From Paenibacillus algicola (GTDB lineage: Bacteria > Bacillota > Bacilli > Paenibacillales > Paenibacillaceae), in contig NZ_CP040396.1 of NCBI RefSeq assembly GCF_005577435.1, positions 3,985,001 to 4,049,000 of the forward strand: a stretch of DNA of 64,000 bases. The letters are read 5' to 3'. This document shows positions 1-13,144 of this stretch, piece after piece (positions within the stretch are counted from its first letter, which is position 1; each line of letters begins with the position of its first letter). The notes beneath the pieces are model-generated. The model made no database searches. It was not told the origin of the DNA and saw only the letters and a list, made by a program, of their open reading frames with translations. The position numbers and the translations under genes were made by a program.

Positions 1-1
1 G

Positions 2-268
2 TTCTACTCCGGCGACGGGGTGTATACCGATTCTTTAACGATGGAGCAGGCCCGGATGGATGATGTGATGGTCGCTGTTCTGCATGACGGCAAGCCTATA
101 CCGAGTCAGCTCGGAGGTCCGGTGCGTCTGGTCACGCCGCAGATGTACGCCTACAAGTCCGTCAAATGGCTCAACCGCATTGAGCTGATTGAAGGGGATT
201 ACTCCGGATATTGGGAGGTTCGCGGCTATGACAAGGACGCATGGATTCCGGATGCGAAGAAAAGCTGA
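2..268 (+). CDS. Molybdopterin-dependent oxidoreductase, C-terminal end (partial)
   Basis: The reading frame is open from the window edge to a TGA at 266-268, so only the last 88 or so residues are present. The segment reads through a GGP...RLV..... Y.YKSVKWL pattern and ends with GYWEVRGYDKDAWI, which is typical of the C-terminal part of sulfite-oxidase/MsrP-type molybdopterin-binding proteins. In that family the cofactor domain carries out oxygen-atom transfer or oxidation of small substrates; the cofactor-binding cysteine would lie upstream and is not visible here. An internal GTG at 20 is not a real start because the frame continues upstream. The exact substrate cannot be told. Confidence 0.75.
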   Translation, partial: FYSGDGVYTDSLTMEQARMDDVMVAVLHDGKPIPSQLGGPVRLVTPQMYAYKSVKWLNRIELIEGDYSGYWEVRGYDKDAWIPDAKKS

Positions 269-414
269 GACTGTAACAGCGTGTGAACGACTCGCCATGC
301 AAGCTTTTTTGGAAAATTAAGTGTTGTCTTTCGTGGAAAAAGGTCTTAAGGTTGTTCCTTAGGGCACACTCCACAGCAATGCTGAAATGATAGCCCATGT
401 TAGGAGAGAACATC

Positions 415-1668
415 ATGGCGGATAAGTCGCTGAAGCTGGCCAAGCCGGCACCCACTCCTGCTGCAGACCGCGGTGCGGGGCAGGAGACCGTGTACCGGAT
501 ATTGCTCGCGATCAGCTTTGTACATTTGTTTAATGACTCGATTCAAGCGGTGATTCCGGCGATTTTTCCCATTCTGAAGGAGAACCTGCTGTTAACCTTC
601 ACGCAGATCGGCTGGATTTCATTTGCCATCAACTTCACATCCTCTATCATCCAGCCGGTAATCGGCTATGCCGCAGACCGCAAGCCACGGCCGATCCTGC
701 TGCCGCTCGGAATGTGCTGTACCCTTGCCGGTGTCGGCATCCTTGCCTATGCGGGCTCGTACATATTGGTGCTGTTCGCGGTCATCCTGATCGGCCTCGG
801 CTCGGCCACCTTCCATCCCGAGGGCATGAGAGTAGCTCATATGGCAGCAGGGATGCGCAAGGGCCTGTCCCAGTCCATCTTTCAGGTGGGCGGTAACGCC
901 GGACAGTCATTGGCGCCGCTGCTGACACGGTTTATTTTTGTACCACTGGGTCAAAGCGGGGCGGTCTATTTCACCTTCATCGCTGCGGCCGGGGTCGCCG
1001 TGCAAAGCTATGTGGCCCGCTGGTACCGCTCCATGCTGGACGCCGGATACACCTTTACGAAGCGCGCCAAGGGCCGCCTTCTGGATCCGGCGCGCCGCCG
1101 CAGCATCCGTCATGCGACGCTGGTGCTCGTGCTGCTCGTATTCGTGCGCTCCTGGTACGGGGCTGCAATTAGCAGCTACTATGCGTTTTATCTGATGGAC
1201 GCTTACCGGATCGGCCTGGATGATGCTCAAATTTACATCTTCCTGTTCCTTGCTGCCGGGGCGGTCGGCACCTTCTTTGGCGGACCGCTTGCCGACCGCT
1301 TCGGGCGCCGTAACCTGATTATGCTGTCCATGGTGGGCACAGCCCCTATCGCGCTGCTGCTGCCCTATGTATCCCTGTTCTGGGCAGGCGTGCTGCTTAC
1401 GATCGGCGGCTTCATTCTGCTCTCCAGCTTCTCGGTCACTGTCGTGTATGCCCAGATGCTGCACCCTGGCAACATCGGGACGGTATCCGGCCTCATTACA
1501 GGCTTCGCTTTTGGCATGGGCGGGGTCGGCGCTCTCGCGCTCGGCAACCTGGGCGACGCCTGGGGCATCGGCAATGTGATGATCGCCGCCAGCTTCCTGC
1601 CGCTGCTGGGCCTGTTCTCGTTCCTGCTGCCCAAGGACCGGGTGATCGAGCAATGGTCTAAAGTGTAG
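415..1668 (+). CDS. fsr: MFS transporter, fosmidomycin-resistance (Fsr) family
   Basis: A 417-residue polytopic membrane protein of the major facilitator superfamily. The N-terminal part carries HLFNDSIQAVIPAIFPILK and ADRKPRP, both characteristic of Fsr-type efflux pumps, and the second half has the MFS loop motif GGPLADRFGRR. About twelve hydrophobic segments are visible. Family members export fosmidomycin and related compounds in E. coli, but the natural substrate here is unknown. The start is set at ATG 415 because AGGAG at 402-406 lies 8 bases ahead; the in-frame ATG at 397 lies before that site and has none of its own. It appears to be a single-gene unit ending in a strong bidirectional terminator. 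Confidence 0.85.
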   Translation: MADKSLKLAKPAPTPAADRGAGQETVYRILLAISFVHLFNDSIQAVIPAIFPILKENLLLTFTQIGWISFAINFTSSIIQPVIGYAADRKPRPILLPLGMCCTLAGVGILAYAGSYILVLFAVILIGLGSATFHPEGMRVAHMAAGMRKGLSQSIFQVGGNAGQSLAPLLTRFIFVPLGQSGAVYFTFIAAAGVAVQSYVARWYRSMLDAGYTFTKRAKGRLLDPARRRSIRHATLVLVLLVFVRSWYGAAISSYYAFYLMDAYRIGLDDAQIYIFLFLAAGAVGTFFGGPLADRFGRRNLIMLSMVGTAPIALLLPYVSLFWAGVLLTIGGFILLSSFSVTVVYAQMLHPGNIGTVSGLITGFAFGMGGVGALALGNLGDAWGIGNVMIAASFLPLLGLFSFLLPKDRVIEQWSKV

Positions 1669-1706
1669 CCTGCGTTAAGGCAGATCTAGGAAGACTGCCA
1701 GACGTC

Positions 1707-1757
1707 AAAAACACCGTCATCCCAGCACCTGAGTTCAGGTGCGGATACGGTGTTTTT
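1707..1757. terminator. Bidirectional Rho-independent terminator between fsr and ligA
   Basis: A long stem pairs AAAAACACCG with CGGTGTTTTT, with an inner stem of GCACCTGA (1725-1732) and TCAGGTGC (1735-1742). Flanking A and T runs allow it to serve both the plus-strand transporter and the minus-strand pcrB-pcrA-ligA operon, whose last stop codon is only about 17 bases away. Confidence 0.9.
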
Positions 1758-1773
1758 TGATCCATCCGAATGG

Positions 1774-6188
<4,415 letters not shown>

Positions 6189-6263
6189 GATACAAAAGCC
6201 TCCTATTCATCGTTGTCTCCAGCTGCGCACGGCGCAGCAGCATCAGGGTCGCTCCGGACTCCT

Positions 6264-6962
6264 CTATTCGGCAGTGCCTTTTACCGCTGCCACCGTGGAC
6301 AGGGCCTGCTCCAAATCATCATATATAATATTGCCTACAATGACCGTATCGGCTGCGCTTGCAGCCTCTATAGCCTGTGACGGGCCTGTAATGCCGCCCC
6401 CGTAAAAAAGCCGCGCCTGCTCCAGTCCCCGGCGTACCCGGCGAACGGTATCCATCTCTCCAAAAATGCCGCTGTACTCCAGATACACGATCGGCAGCGA
6501 CATGAGCTTGTCCGCAATCTGGGCATAAGCGGCTATTGCATCTTCCGTAAGGCTTGCCTTCGCTCCCGTCAGCTTCGCTACAGCAGCCTCCGGATTCAGC
6601 ACAATATACCCTTCCGGCACCACAAGCTCCCACGGAATCATATAGCCGTAACGCTCAATGCCTTGGCGGTGGCGCTCCAGAATCCAGGTGACATCCTCGG
6701 TGTTCAGCACCATCGGTGTCAGGTACAGATCGAAGCCAGGCACTACAGCCTCCAGATCCGAGACCTCCTGCACACATGGCAGCTCAAACCGACGGACCCG
6801 GGACATCAAATCGACCGTGTTCTCGTAGGTTATGCCGGTCGAGCCGCCCACCATGATGGCATCACTGCCTGACATGCATAGGGCCTCCAGCGCCTCCTCC
6901 GAGAGCTCTTTCTCCGGATCCAGCTTAAACACATGCCTCCACGACTTGATTATGTCTTTCAA
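6264..6962 (-). CDS. pcrB: Heptaprenylglyceryl phosphate synthase PcrB
   Basis: A 232-residue TIM-barrel prenyltransferase that joins a polyprenyl diphosphate to sn-glycerol-1-phosphate, making an archaea-like ether lipid found in Bacillota. The family features YLEYSGIFG, YGGGI and IVGNIIYDD form the phosphate-binding end of the barrel, and SDAIMVGGSTG lies near the N terminus. The start is TTG at 6962, with GGAGG 8 bases ahead. It is the first gene of the pcrB-pcrA-ligA operon, with a clear promoter at 7002-7030. Confidence 0.93.
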   Translation of the reverse strand: MKDIIKSWRHVFKLDPEKELSEEALEALCMSGSDAIMVGGSTGITYENTVDLMSRVRRFELPCVQEVSDLEAVVPGFDLYLTPMVLNTEDVTWILERHRQGIERYGYMIPWELVVPEGYIVLNPEAAVAKLTGAKASLTEDAIAAYAQIADKLMSLPIVYLEYSGIFGEMDTVRRVRRGLEQARLFYGGGITGPSQAIEAASAADTVIVGNIIYDDLEQALSTVAAVKGTAE

Positions 6963-7001
6963 GCGTCATTCCTCCACGTTAACGGTTAACCTGCTAGAAT
7001 A

Positions 7002-7030
7002 AGTCTATGACAGCATGAGTTGCAAGTCAA
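7002..7030 (-). promoter_or_regulatory. Sigma-A-type promoter of the pcrB-pcrA-ligA operon
   Basis: On the minus strand a -35 box TTGACT (7025-7030) is followed, 17 bases later, by TAGACT (7002-7007). The spacing is ideal and there is no gene between it and pcrB. A GTTCG/CGAAC inverted repeat lies just upstream of the -35 box. Confidence 0.6.
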
Positions 7031-7034
7031 TTTG

Positions 7035-7057
7035 ATGTTCGTATATCATGCGAACAT
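7035..7057. promoter_or_regulatory. Inverted repeat upstream of the pcrB promoter
   Basis: ATGTTCG and CGAACAT form perfect 7-base arms around a 9-base spacer, ending 5 bases upstream of the -35 box. The half-sites resemble those of the Bacillota LexA box but their order and spacing are reversed (GTTCG-N9-CGAAC rather than CGAAC-N4-GTTCG), so LexA binding is uncertain. Confidence 0.35.
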
Positions 7058-7084
7058 TTTTTGAAAATTGGGATTAACAAGGAA

Positions 7085-7123
7085 AGACCTGACGCTACTC
7101 CCTTTGAGGAGGCGTCAGGCCTG
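7085..7123 (-). terminator. Terminator of the glycan-priming gene pair
   Basis: CCTGACGC (7088-7095) pairs with GCGTCAGG (7112-7119). On the minus strand it is followed by a short T-rich stretch. It ends the 9532-7206 gene pair before the pcrB promoter region; the 80 bases between it and the stop codon at 7206 hold nothing recognisable. Confidence 0.6.
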
Positions 7124-7205
7124 GTTTATCAAGTAAGCGAAAATGTGGATGACTGGCATTTCAAGAGCCGCCGCGGGACAGCCGGCTGCCGGACGCACTG
7201 AGGCG

Positions 7206-8606
7206 CTAGTAGGCATTCTTGAAGCCGTTGCGGATCGTGCGCAGAATGATTTTGACGTCAAAGAGAAGAGACCAGTTCTCGATGTAAAAGATATCGTGCT
7301 TGATCCGCTCCTCGATCGAGGTATCGCCCCGCAGTCCGTTGCTCTGTGCCCAGCCGGTAATGCCGGGCCGCACATGATGCTTCACCATGTACTTCGGCAC
7401 GGCCTCCTTAAACTGCTCAACAAAATACGGCCGCTCGGGCCTTGGCCCCACCACGCTCATATGACCCATCAGCACATTGAAGAACTGCGGCAGCTCATCC
7501 AGGCTCGTCCGGCGCAGGAAAGAGCCCAGCTTCGTGCGCCGCGGGTCATTCTCCACCGTCCACCCGGTATCCTCCGCACCTTCCGGCAGCAGCTTCATAG
7601 AGCGGAATTTGTACATATGGAATGTACGCCGGTTCAGCCCCATCCGCTCCTGCTTGAAGATCGCGGGTCCCGGGGACGTCAGCTTGATGCCGGCATAAAT
7701 GAGCACCATTACCGGCAGTGTCAGCAATATGGCCGCCAGCGAGAAGGCGATATCAAAGACACGCTTGAACAAGCGGTTGACCGCCAGGTCGAGCGGAATG
7801 TCCCGCACGTTAATGAGCGGCATCCCCGCGAAGTTATCGAACACCGGACGCGCCGGCAAAAAGTCGAAGAAATCCGGGATGATGAGCGTGCGCACGCCTG
7901 CTTTTTCACAGACCTCGATAATGCCGGGATATTTGTCATGCGCAAGCAGCGGAAGCGCGAGCACCACTTCATCCACGAGCTTCGCAGCCAGTACATGCTC
8001 CAGCTCCTCCACCGTGCCGAGAATCGGACTATACCTGCGCGCATCCAGCTCGCTCCACTGCTGGTAATCGTCCAGAAAGCCGACTACCTCGTAGCCGAGT
8101 GCGGGATGCTGGTTCAGGTTTTTGTAGAACCGCCGGCCCAGCGAGCCTGCCCCGATGATGAGCACAAACTGGCGGTTATAGCCTTTTTCGCGGAAATATT
8201 GAAGTGTCCTCTTCAGAATGTACCGGTACAGCGAGATGAACACTACGTTCAGCACCATATACAGCGCCAGATACATCCGGGAGATATCGACCTCCTTGAA
8301 GAAGAACATCAGGCTGAGCAGAACAAACATGCTGATGAAATGGGTTTTTATAATCTTAATGAATTCGTCGGCAAAGCGCTGCTTCCGCTTCGGAGAATAA
8401 AAGGACACCATGGAGCCCGCGATGACCGCCACCGCCCCAAACACGACGCTCCACCCGCCGTAAGTCTCGATCGGCAAAGGGTGCTCATACGGCAGCCAGC
8501 CGCTCTCGAACTTGATCCACCAGGCCAGCAGAAACGCCAGCTGTACGACGGCGAAATCCATCAGCATATATAATTTGGTCAGAAATCCTTGATTCCGCCG
8601 AATCAC
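7206..8606 (-). CDS. Undecaprenyl-phosphate sugar-1-phosphate transferase (WcaJ/WbaP type)
   Basis: A 466-residue polyprenyl-phosphate hexose-1-phosphate transferase that starts glycan synthesis by loading a sugar phosphate onto undecaprenyl phosphate at the membrane. The first ~120 residues hold four hydrophobic segments, the middle is a nucleotide-binding-like CoA_binding_3 region (FVLIIGAGSLGRRFY), and the last ~200 residues are the catalytic sugar transferase domain with KRVFDI, KFRSM, RRTSLDELPQ, VGPRPERP and RPGITGWAQ. The start is GTG 8606, overlapping the upstream stop as GTGA. Glucose is the usual substrate for this full-length layout, but galactose is possible. It likely primes the glycan assembled by the neighbouring genes. 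Confidence 0.9.
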   Translation of the reverse strand: MIRRNQGFLTKLYMLMDFAVVQLAFLLAWWIKFESGWLPYEHPLPIETYGGWSVVFGAVAVIAGSMVSFYSPKRKQRFADEFIKIIKTHFISMFVLLSLMFFFKEVDISRMYLALYMVLNVVFISLYRYILKRTLQYFREKGYNRQFVLIIGAGSLGRRFYKNLNQHPALGYEVVGFLDDYQQWSELDARRYSPILGTVEELEHVLAAKLVDEVVLALPLLAHDKYPGIIEVCEKAGVRTLIIPDFFDFLPARPVFDNFAGMPLINVRDIPLDLAVNRLFKRVFDIAFSLAAILLTLPVMVLIYAGIKLTSPGPAIFKQERMGLNRRTFHMYKFRSMKLLPEGAEDTGWTVENDPRRTKLGSFLRRTSLDELPQFFNVLMGHMSVVGPRPERPYFVEQFKEAVPKYMVKHHVRPGITGWAQSNGLRGDTSIEERIKHDIFYIENWSLLFDVKIILRTIRNGFKNAY

Positions 8607-9532
8607 GATTCCACCTCCACGGCTGCAGGAGCCGGCGCAGCAGTCGTCACCGGGCGCAAGGCCGGGCGGGAGGGCTTCAAGCGGTTGAGAAGCAGGGAGA
8701 GCGTCATTTTGAGGCCGATGCCGAGATAGACCGCTCCGTTAATCCATAGATTATAGCGCTTGTGATAGTGCTTGCGGTGAAACAGCAGCATCGCCCGATG
8801 AAACTCGTAAATAATCTTGAACGACCGCCGGCGTGCACTGCCGCCCTTGTAATGCACAATCTGCGTACGCGGTGTGTAATGGATTCCCCAGCCCGCCGCC
8901 TTGATTCGGTAGCACCAGTCAATATCTTCCCCGTACATAAAAAAGGTCTCATCCAGGCCGCCCACCTGCTGAACCGTCTCCCGCCGCACGAGCATAAACG
9001 CCCCGACCAGGCAATCCACCGGATATTCCTGATCCGGGTCGAGATAGCCCAGCTGGTATTGGTTAAACTCCCGCTTTTGCGGAAACAGTCTGCCCAGACC
9101 CGACACATAATAGAAGGAAGCCGATGGCGTGGGAAACCCGCGCTTGCACGCTTTGTCCAGCCCGCCATCCGGCAGCACCACCTTACAGCCCGATGCCCCA
9201 AGGTCTGTGCGCTCTTCCATAAAGTCCAGCATGACCTGTAGCGTATCGTCCTGCACCAGCGTATCGGAGTTCAGCAGCAATAGATACCGCCCCTCGCTGA
9301 TCTCCATCCCCTGATTATTGGCCTTCGCAAAGCCGGTATTCTCCCGGTTCTGAATCAGCGTGACCTGCGGGAACTGCTTCCGGATCACCGCTACGGAATC
9401 ATCCTGCGAGTCGTTGTCGATCACAATGACCTCATAGGTGTACGCGGTGCGCGAAGCATAAACAGACTGCAGACAGTCCACGGTCAGCTGCCGGGTATTG
9501 TAATTTACGATAAGAATACTTAAATCGATCAT
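8603..9532 (-). CDS. Family 2 glycosyltransferase (rhamnosyltransferase-like)
   Basis: A 309-residue GT-A fold glycosyltransferase. The N terminus ILIVNYNTRQLTVDCL leads into the NDP-sugar binding region; LLLNSDT is the metal-binding DxD-like loop, and FFMYGEDIDWCYRI is the acceptor-side motif common in rhamnosyltransferases such as WbbL. A hydrophobic segment near the C terminus may hold it at the membrane. It is translationally coupled to the priming transferase (4-base overlap), which suggests it adds an early sugar. Because dTDP-rhamnose genes are close by, rhamnose is a reasonable but unproved donor. Confidence 0.82.
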   Translation of the reverse strand: MIDLSILIVNYNTRQLTVDCLQSVYASRTAYTYEVIVIDNDSQDDSVAVIRKQFPQVTLIQNRENTGFAKANNQGMEISEGRYLLLLNSDTLVQDDTLQVMLDFMEERTDLGASGCKVVLPDGGLDKACKRGFPTPSASFYYVSGLGRLFPQKREFNQYQLGYLDPDQEYPVDCLVGAFMLVRRETVQQVGGLDETFFMYGEDIDWCYRIKAAGWGIHYTPRTQIVHYKGGSARRRSFKIIYEFHRAMLLFHRKHYHKRYNLWINGAVYLGIGLKMTLSLLLNRLKPSRPALRPVTTAAPAPAAVEVES

Positions 9533-9567
9533 GTAAAAACTCCTGACAAGTTTATCAATCTATCGAC

Positions 9568-9576
9568 ATTATAGCA
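9568..9576 (-). promoter_or_regulatory. Extended -10 promoter for the glycosyltransferase and priming gene pair
   Basis: On the minus strand TGCTATAAT forms an extended -10 element about 35 bases upstream of the glycosyltransferase start at 9532. No good -35 box is seen, as is common for extended -10 promoters. Confidence 0.4.
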
Positions 9577-9642
9577 CAGGTAAAGCTGGAAGGGGGTGGT
9601 AGGATTGCTATCGTTTGAATAAAAAAAGTACATATCTATTTA

Positions 9643-10575
9643 TTATAGCTTCCCTATCAGTACCATCAATTTGAACCATATATTCTCCAGTCCGGATTGC
9701 CGATATAGCTTGCTATGATGACTATAGCGGATACGTTCCGCAAGGCTAGACCGGGGTGCGATCCACTGCTGCAGTTCCTGCTTCATGTCATCAGAAAGCT
9801 GTGCTCCATAGATGATATGAAATTCCTTTGCCTGCTGGAGCAATAGATCCCGGCCAAAATGCTTTTTGAAGCTTCTCCACTTGTTTTTTAATCTGCCGCT
9901 GATCGTATTGCTGCCTCCTACCAGATTTCCGCCATGCTGTCGATATAGCATAGAGGGCTTATGATCATAAATAACATGGCCAAACGCGGAAATCATGATG
10001 TAGAACCACCAGTCATGCATAAGCAGTCTGGAAGGATTCGGATATGAATATTGCTGGCAGAGATGCCAGGCTTCTTTATTGAAGGTAATCGTCGCCCCAA
10101 TCGCGATATTCTCATAAAGAGCATTGTAAAACGAAGGCTCACGTCGAGGAGGTTTCGGCCAAATCCCCTTCTCCCGAAGCTGTTCATCGACAAGCTGTAC
10201 CGACGTAAACATCATGGCCGGGGTCCTGCAATTGACGCTCGACTCCAGCCTCTCCACCGCAGATTCCACTTTGTGGGGCAGCCACACGTCATCTTGGTCA
10301 CAGAAGCAATAGTAATCTGCTGTTTCATCCGACATCTTCAGCAGCTCGAAAAAGCTGCCGATCACCCCGAGATTTCCCCCTTGCACCCAGGTAATCCGTC
10401 CTTGATATTGCTCGGCCAGCCGCTGAATCACCTTGAGGGTGCCATCGCTGGAACCGTCATCGCGGATGAGCAATGACACCTCGCGCCAGCTTTGCTCCAT
10501 GACACTTTCTATTTGCTGCTGTATGTATCGTTCTCCGTTATAAGCGGACAAGAGAACCTGTACTTTTCGGGCCAC
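9643..10575 (-). CDS. Family 2 glycosyltransferase
   Basis: A 310-residue GT-A glycosyltransferase. It opens with VQVLLSAYNGERYIQQQIESV, contains IRDDGSSDGT and CDQDDVW (the DxD region), and in the C-terminal half has YRQHGGNLVG, a pattern seen in rhamnosyl- and other O-antigen transferases. The start is set at GTG 10575 because GGGAGG lies about 7 bases ahead; the longer frame to 10611 has no such site and includes a CATAC direct repeat. It is set apart from the rml operon by a terminator, so it may have its own promoter. Donor and acceptor sugars are unknown. Confidence 0.8.
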   Translation of the reverse strand: MARKVQVLLSAYNGERYIQQQIESVMEQSWREVSLLIRDDGSSDGTLKVIQRLAEQYQGRITWVQGGNLGVIGSFFELLKMSDETADYYCFCDQDDVWLPHKVESAVERLESSVNCRTPAMMFTSVQLVDEQLREKGIWPKPPRREPSFYNALYENIAIGATITFNKEAWHLCQQYSYPNPSRLLMHDWWFYIMISAFGHVIYDHKPSMLYRQHGGNLVGGSNTISGRLKNKWRSFKKHFGRDLLLQQAKEFHIIYGAQLSDDMKQELQQWIAPRSSLAERIRYSHHSKLYRQSGLENIWFKLMVLIGKL

Positions 10576-10614
10576 GCGGCTCCCTCCCCGGTATGGTATG
10601 GTATGTATCAATCC

Positions 10615-10642
10615 AAAAAAGCCCAGTCATACAGACCAGGCT
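10615..10642 (-). terminator. Terminator at the end of the rml operon
   Basis: On the minus strand AGCCTGGTC, a 5-base loop and GACTGGGCT form a 9-bp stem with two G-T pairs, followed by TTTTTT. It begins about 15 bases after the rmlD stop. Confidence 0.8.
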
Positions 10643-10656
10643 CCATAATGCTGTAT

Positions 10657-11541
10657 TTAATTCAAGTATAGTTCAGGGTCATGCTGCATGGCTAGCAGGA
10701 ACCGTCTGAGTCCCTCCCGCCAAGGGGGCAGGTCCTTAAAGCCGTTGGTCCTTATCGACATATGCTCCAGCACTGAATGAGCCGGACGCGGAGCCGGTCT
10801 TGGAAATTGAGCCGTGGTGCACGGCTCAAGGCGGGCTGTCACAGGCCAGTGAAGCTGCTCCGCCGCGTCTTCCAGAATCGCCTGCGTAAACTCATACCAC
10901 GTGCAGGCCCCGCTGTTCGTAGCGTGATAGATCCCGTATTTCTCTGTCTGAGATAACTCCAACAAAAAGGCGGCTAGATCTACCGTATACGTAGGAGAGC
11001 CCTTCTGGTCGTCTACGACTTGCAGTACCGGCTTGTCACGGGTAAGCTTCAGCATCGTTTTGACAAAGTTCGCTCCGTGAAGGCCAAACACCCAGGATGT
11101 TCGCACAATAAACCATCTGGAGCATAGCGACTGGGTAAGCCGTTCCCCGGCGTGTTTGGTTTGGCCGTACACACTTTCCGGGCTTACCGCATCATATTCA
11201 TAATAGGGGACGTTACCTTTGCCATCAAACACATAATCCGTACTAATGTATATCAGCTTTGCTCCCGCCTGCTCTGATGACACCGCCAGATTCCGGGTTC
11301 CAACCGCATTCACAAGATAAGCCCCGTAGATGTCACTCTCCGCAGCATCGACTGCGGTATATGCCGCGCAATGAACTATGCAATCCGGCTGAAACGCAGT
11401 CATGACCCGCTGGCACTGATCCAGATTGGTAATATCCAGCTCCTTGCGTCCACATGCCAACACGTCATGGCCTGCTTCTTCATAAGCGGCTACCACATCT
11501 CGGCCCAGCTGTCCCCCGGCGCCGGTGACCAGCACCCTCAT
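10657..11541 (-). CDS. rmlD: dTDP-4-dehydrorhamnose reductase RmlD
   Basis: A 294-residue short-chain dehydrogenase/reductase that makes the last step to dTDP-L-rhamnose, reducing the 4-keto group with NAD(P)H. The N terminus VLVTGAGGQLGRDV is the nucleotide fold, STDYVFDG is the family signature, and YGQTKHAGE holds the catalytic YxxxK. Its ATG overlaps the rmlB stop by 4 bases, so the two are translationally coupled. Length matches other RmlD proteins. Confidence 0.95.
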   Translation of the reverse strand: MRVLVTGAGGQLGRDVVAAYEEAGHDVLACGRKELDITNLDQCQRVMTAFQPDCIVHCAAYTAVDAAESDIYGAYLVNAVGTRNLAVSSEQAGAKLIYISTDYVFDGKGNVPYYEYDAVSPESVYGQTKHAGERLTQSLCSRWFIVRTSWVFGLHGANFVKTMLKLTRDKPVLQVVDDQKGSPTYTVDLAAFLLELSQTEKYGIYHATNSGACTWYEFTQAILEDAAEQLHWPVTARLEPCTTAQFPRPAPRPAHSVLEHMSIRTNGFKDLPPWREGLRRFLLAMQHDPELYLN

Positions 11542-12560
11542 GGAGCGTCTCCGAAGCGATCGCCGTATTGCTTGTTAACATATTCCCGATAAGCACCCGA
11601 CTGGATGCGGGTCCACCATTCCTGGTGATTCAGATACCATTGAATGGTTTCCTGAATGCCTGTCTCGAAATGGTGCTTGGGCTTCCAGCCCAGCTCCCGG
11701 GTGATTTTGGCGGGATCGATGCCATAGCGGCGGTCATGACCCGGACGATCTGTAACGTACGTAATGAGAGACTCGGGCTTCCCCAGCTCCTGCAAAATGG
11801 TTTTTACAATATGCAGATTGGTCCGCTCGTTATTGCCGCCGATGTTATATACTTCACCGTTCACGCCATCATGGATAACGAGGTCAATCGCACTGCAGTG
11901 GTCTTCCACATACAGCCAGTCCCGAATATTCAGGCCATCACCGTAGATCGGAAGAGCTTCATCCTTTAACGCCCGGGAAATGATTAACGGTATCAGCTTC
12001 TCCGGGAATTGAAACGGTCCGTAGTTATTGGAGCAGCGGGTAATATTTATAGGTAAGCCGAACGTTTCGTGATATGCACGAACCAGCAGGTCGCCGCCCG
12101 CCTTGCTTGCGGAATACGGGCTGTTGGGAGCAAGGGGGGTGGTCTCCGTGAACAAGCCTGTTTCGCCTAAGGAGCCGTACACCTCATCCGTGGAAACCTG
12201 GACGAACTTCGTCACTCCATACTGCTTCGCTGCATCCAGCAGCACCTGAGTACCCAGAACGTTGGTATTCACAAAAATCTCCGGCTCCAGAATACTCCGG
12301 TCTACGTGAGATTCTGCTGCAAAATTGACGACCACATCGATACCTTGCTGAAAGACGCGGTCTACCTCTTCCATGTCTGCAATATCTCCCTGGACGAAGG
12401 TATAGTTCGGGTTATTTTCAATAGATTTCAGGTTCTCTAGATTTCCGGCATACGTTAAAGCATCCATGTTGACAATCTCATAGCCCGGATGCTCTTTCAG
12501 CATATACATCACAAAGTTACTGCCAATAAACCCGGCCCCGCCGGTAACCATAAGTTTCAT
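11538..12560 (-). CDS. rmlB: dTDP-glucose 4,6-dehydratase RmlB
   Basis: A 340-residue extended SDR enzyme that turns dTDP-glucose into dTDP-4-keto-6-deoxyglucose. TGGAGFIGSNF is the NAD-binding loop, STDEVYG contains the catalytic Thr-Asp-Glu set, and YSASKAGGD the YxxxK. ITRCSNNYGPFQFPEKLIP is strongly conserved in the family. AGGAGG lies 11 bases before ATG 12560. It is the third gene of rmlACBD. Confidence 0.96.
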   Translation of the reverse strand: MKLMVTGGAGFIGSNFVMYMLKEHPGYEIVNMDALTYAGNLENLKSIENNPNYTFVQGDIADMEEVDRVFQQGIDVVVNFAAESHVDRSILEPEIFVNTNVLGTQVLLDAAKQYGVTKFVQVSTDEVYGSLGETGLFTETTPLAPNSPYSASKAGGDLLVRAYHETFGLPINITRCSNNYGPFQFPEKLIPLIISRALKDEALPIYGDGLNIRDWLYVEDHCSAIDLVIHDGVNGEVYNIGGNNERTNLHIVKTILQELGKPESLITYVTDRPGHDRRYGIDPAKITRELGWKPKHHFETGIQETIQWYLNHQEWWTRIQSGAYREYVNKQYGDRFGDAP

Positions 12561-12575
12561 GTGCCTGTTGGCCTC

Positions 12576-13127
12576 CTACTCAAAATTCATTTCCGCATCC
12601 TTCAGCAGCGGGTGCTTCTGATCCTTCTCCGAAAGAATGGGCTGCGAAGTAGGCCAGTCAATGCCTAAAGCCGGATCATTCCATACTATGCCGCGGTCAT
12701 GCTCGGGAGAATAATATTCATCTACCTTATAGAGCACCTGTGTATTCGGCACGATTGTGCAGAAGCCGTGAGCAAAGCCCTTGGGCACCAGAAGCTGGCG
12801 CTTGTTGGCTTCGGATAAAGTGACCCCGACCCATTGACCAAACGTAGGAGAGCTTTTGCGGATATCTACGACTACATCATAGATCGCTCCGGTTAAGACA
12901 CGGATGAGCTTCGTCTGTGCTTTCGGCTCCAGCTGATAATGCAGCCCCCGCAGCACTCCCGGCTCCGCAGACAGTGAATGGTTATCTTGAATAAAGTGAT
13001 GCGTGATACCGTGCTTGTGGAACAATGACTCGTTGTAGCTTTCCATGAAAAAGCCCCGGTTGTCGCCGTGGACAACCGGTTCAAGCAGAGTAACGCCTTT
13101 TAAGGTTAGAGGAGTCATTTTCATCAT
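12576..13127 (-). CDS. rmlC: dTDP-4-dehydrorhamnose 3,5-epimerase RmlC
   Basis: A 183-residue cupin epimerase, the second-to-last step to dTDP-L-rhamnose. The markers are DNRGFFMESY, FIQDNHSLS, GVLRGLHYQ (with the catalytic His) and LLVPKGFAHGF. AAGGAG lies 6 bases before the ATG at 13127. It sits 15 bases before rmlB and 17 after rmlA, so all four rml genes form one operon. Confidence 0.95.
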   Translation of the reverse strand: MMKMTPLTLKGVTLLEPVVHGDNRGFFMESYNESLFHKHGITHHFIQDNHSLSAEPGVLRGLHYQLEPKAQTKLIRVLTGAIYDVVVDIRKSSPTFGQWVGVTLSEANKRQLLVPKGFAHGFCTIVPNTQVLYKVDEYYSPEHDRGIVWNDPALGIDWPTSQPILSEKDQKHPLLKDAEMNFE

Positions 13128-13144
13128 ATCATACTCCTTGATTG

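Noticed and set aside
269..414. Possible terminator after the molybdopterin oxidoreductase (GCAAGC followed by T6 near 300-307)
   Set aside because: There is a T run, but no convincing stem precedes it.
907..1653. 248-codon minus-strand open frame inside the MFS transporter gene
   Set aside because: The product is rich in Gln, Glu, His and Arg with no fold features, and lies opposite a clear transporter gene; typical antisense shadow.
7143..8573. 476-codon plus-strand open frame opposite the priming transferase
   Set aside because: Its composition (His, Gln, Arg-rich) is that of an antisense shadow; the minus-strand gene has clear family motifs.
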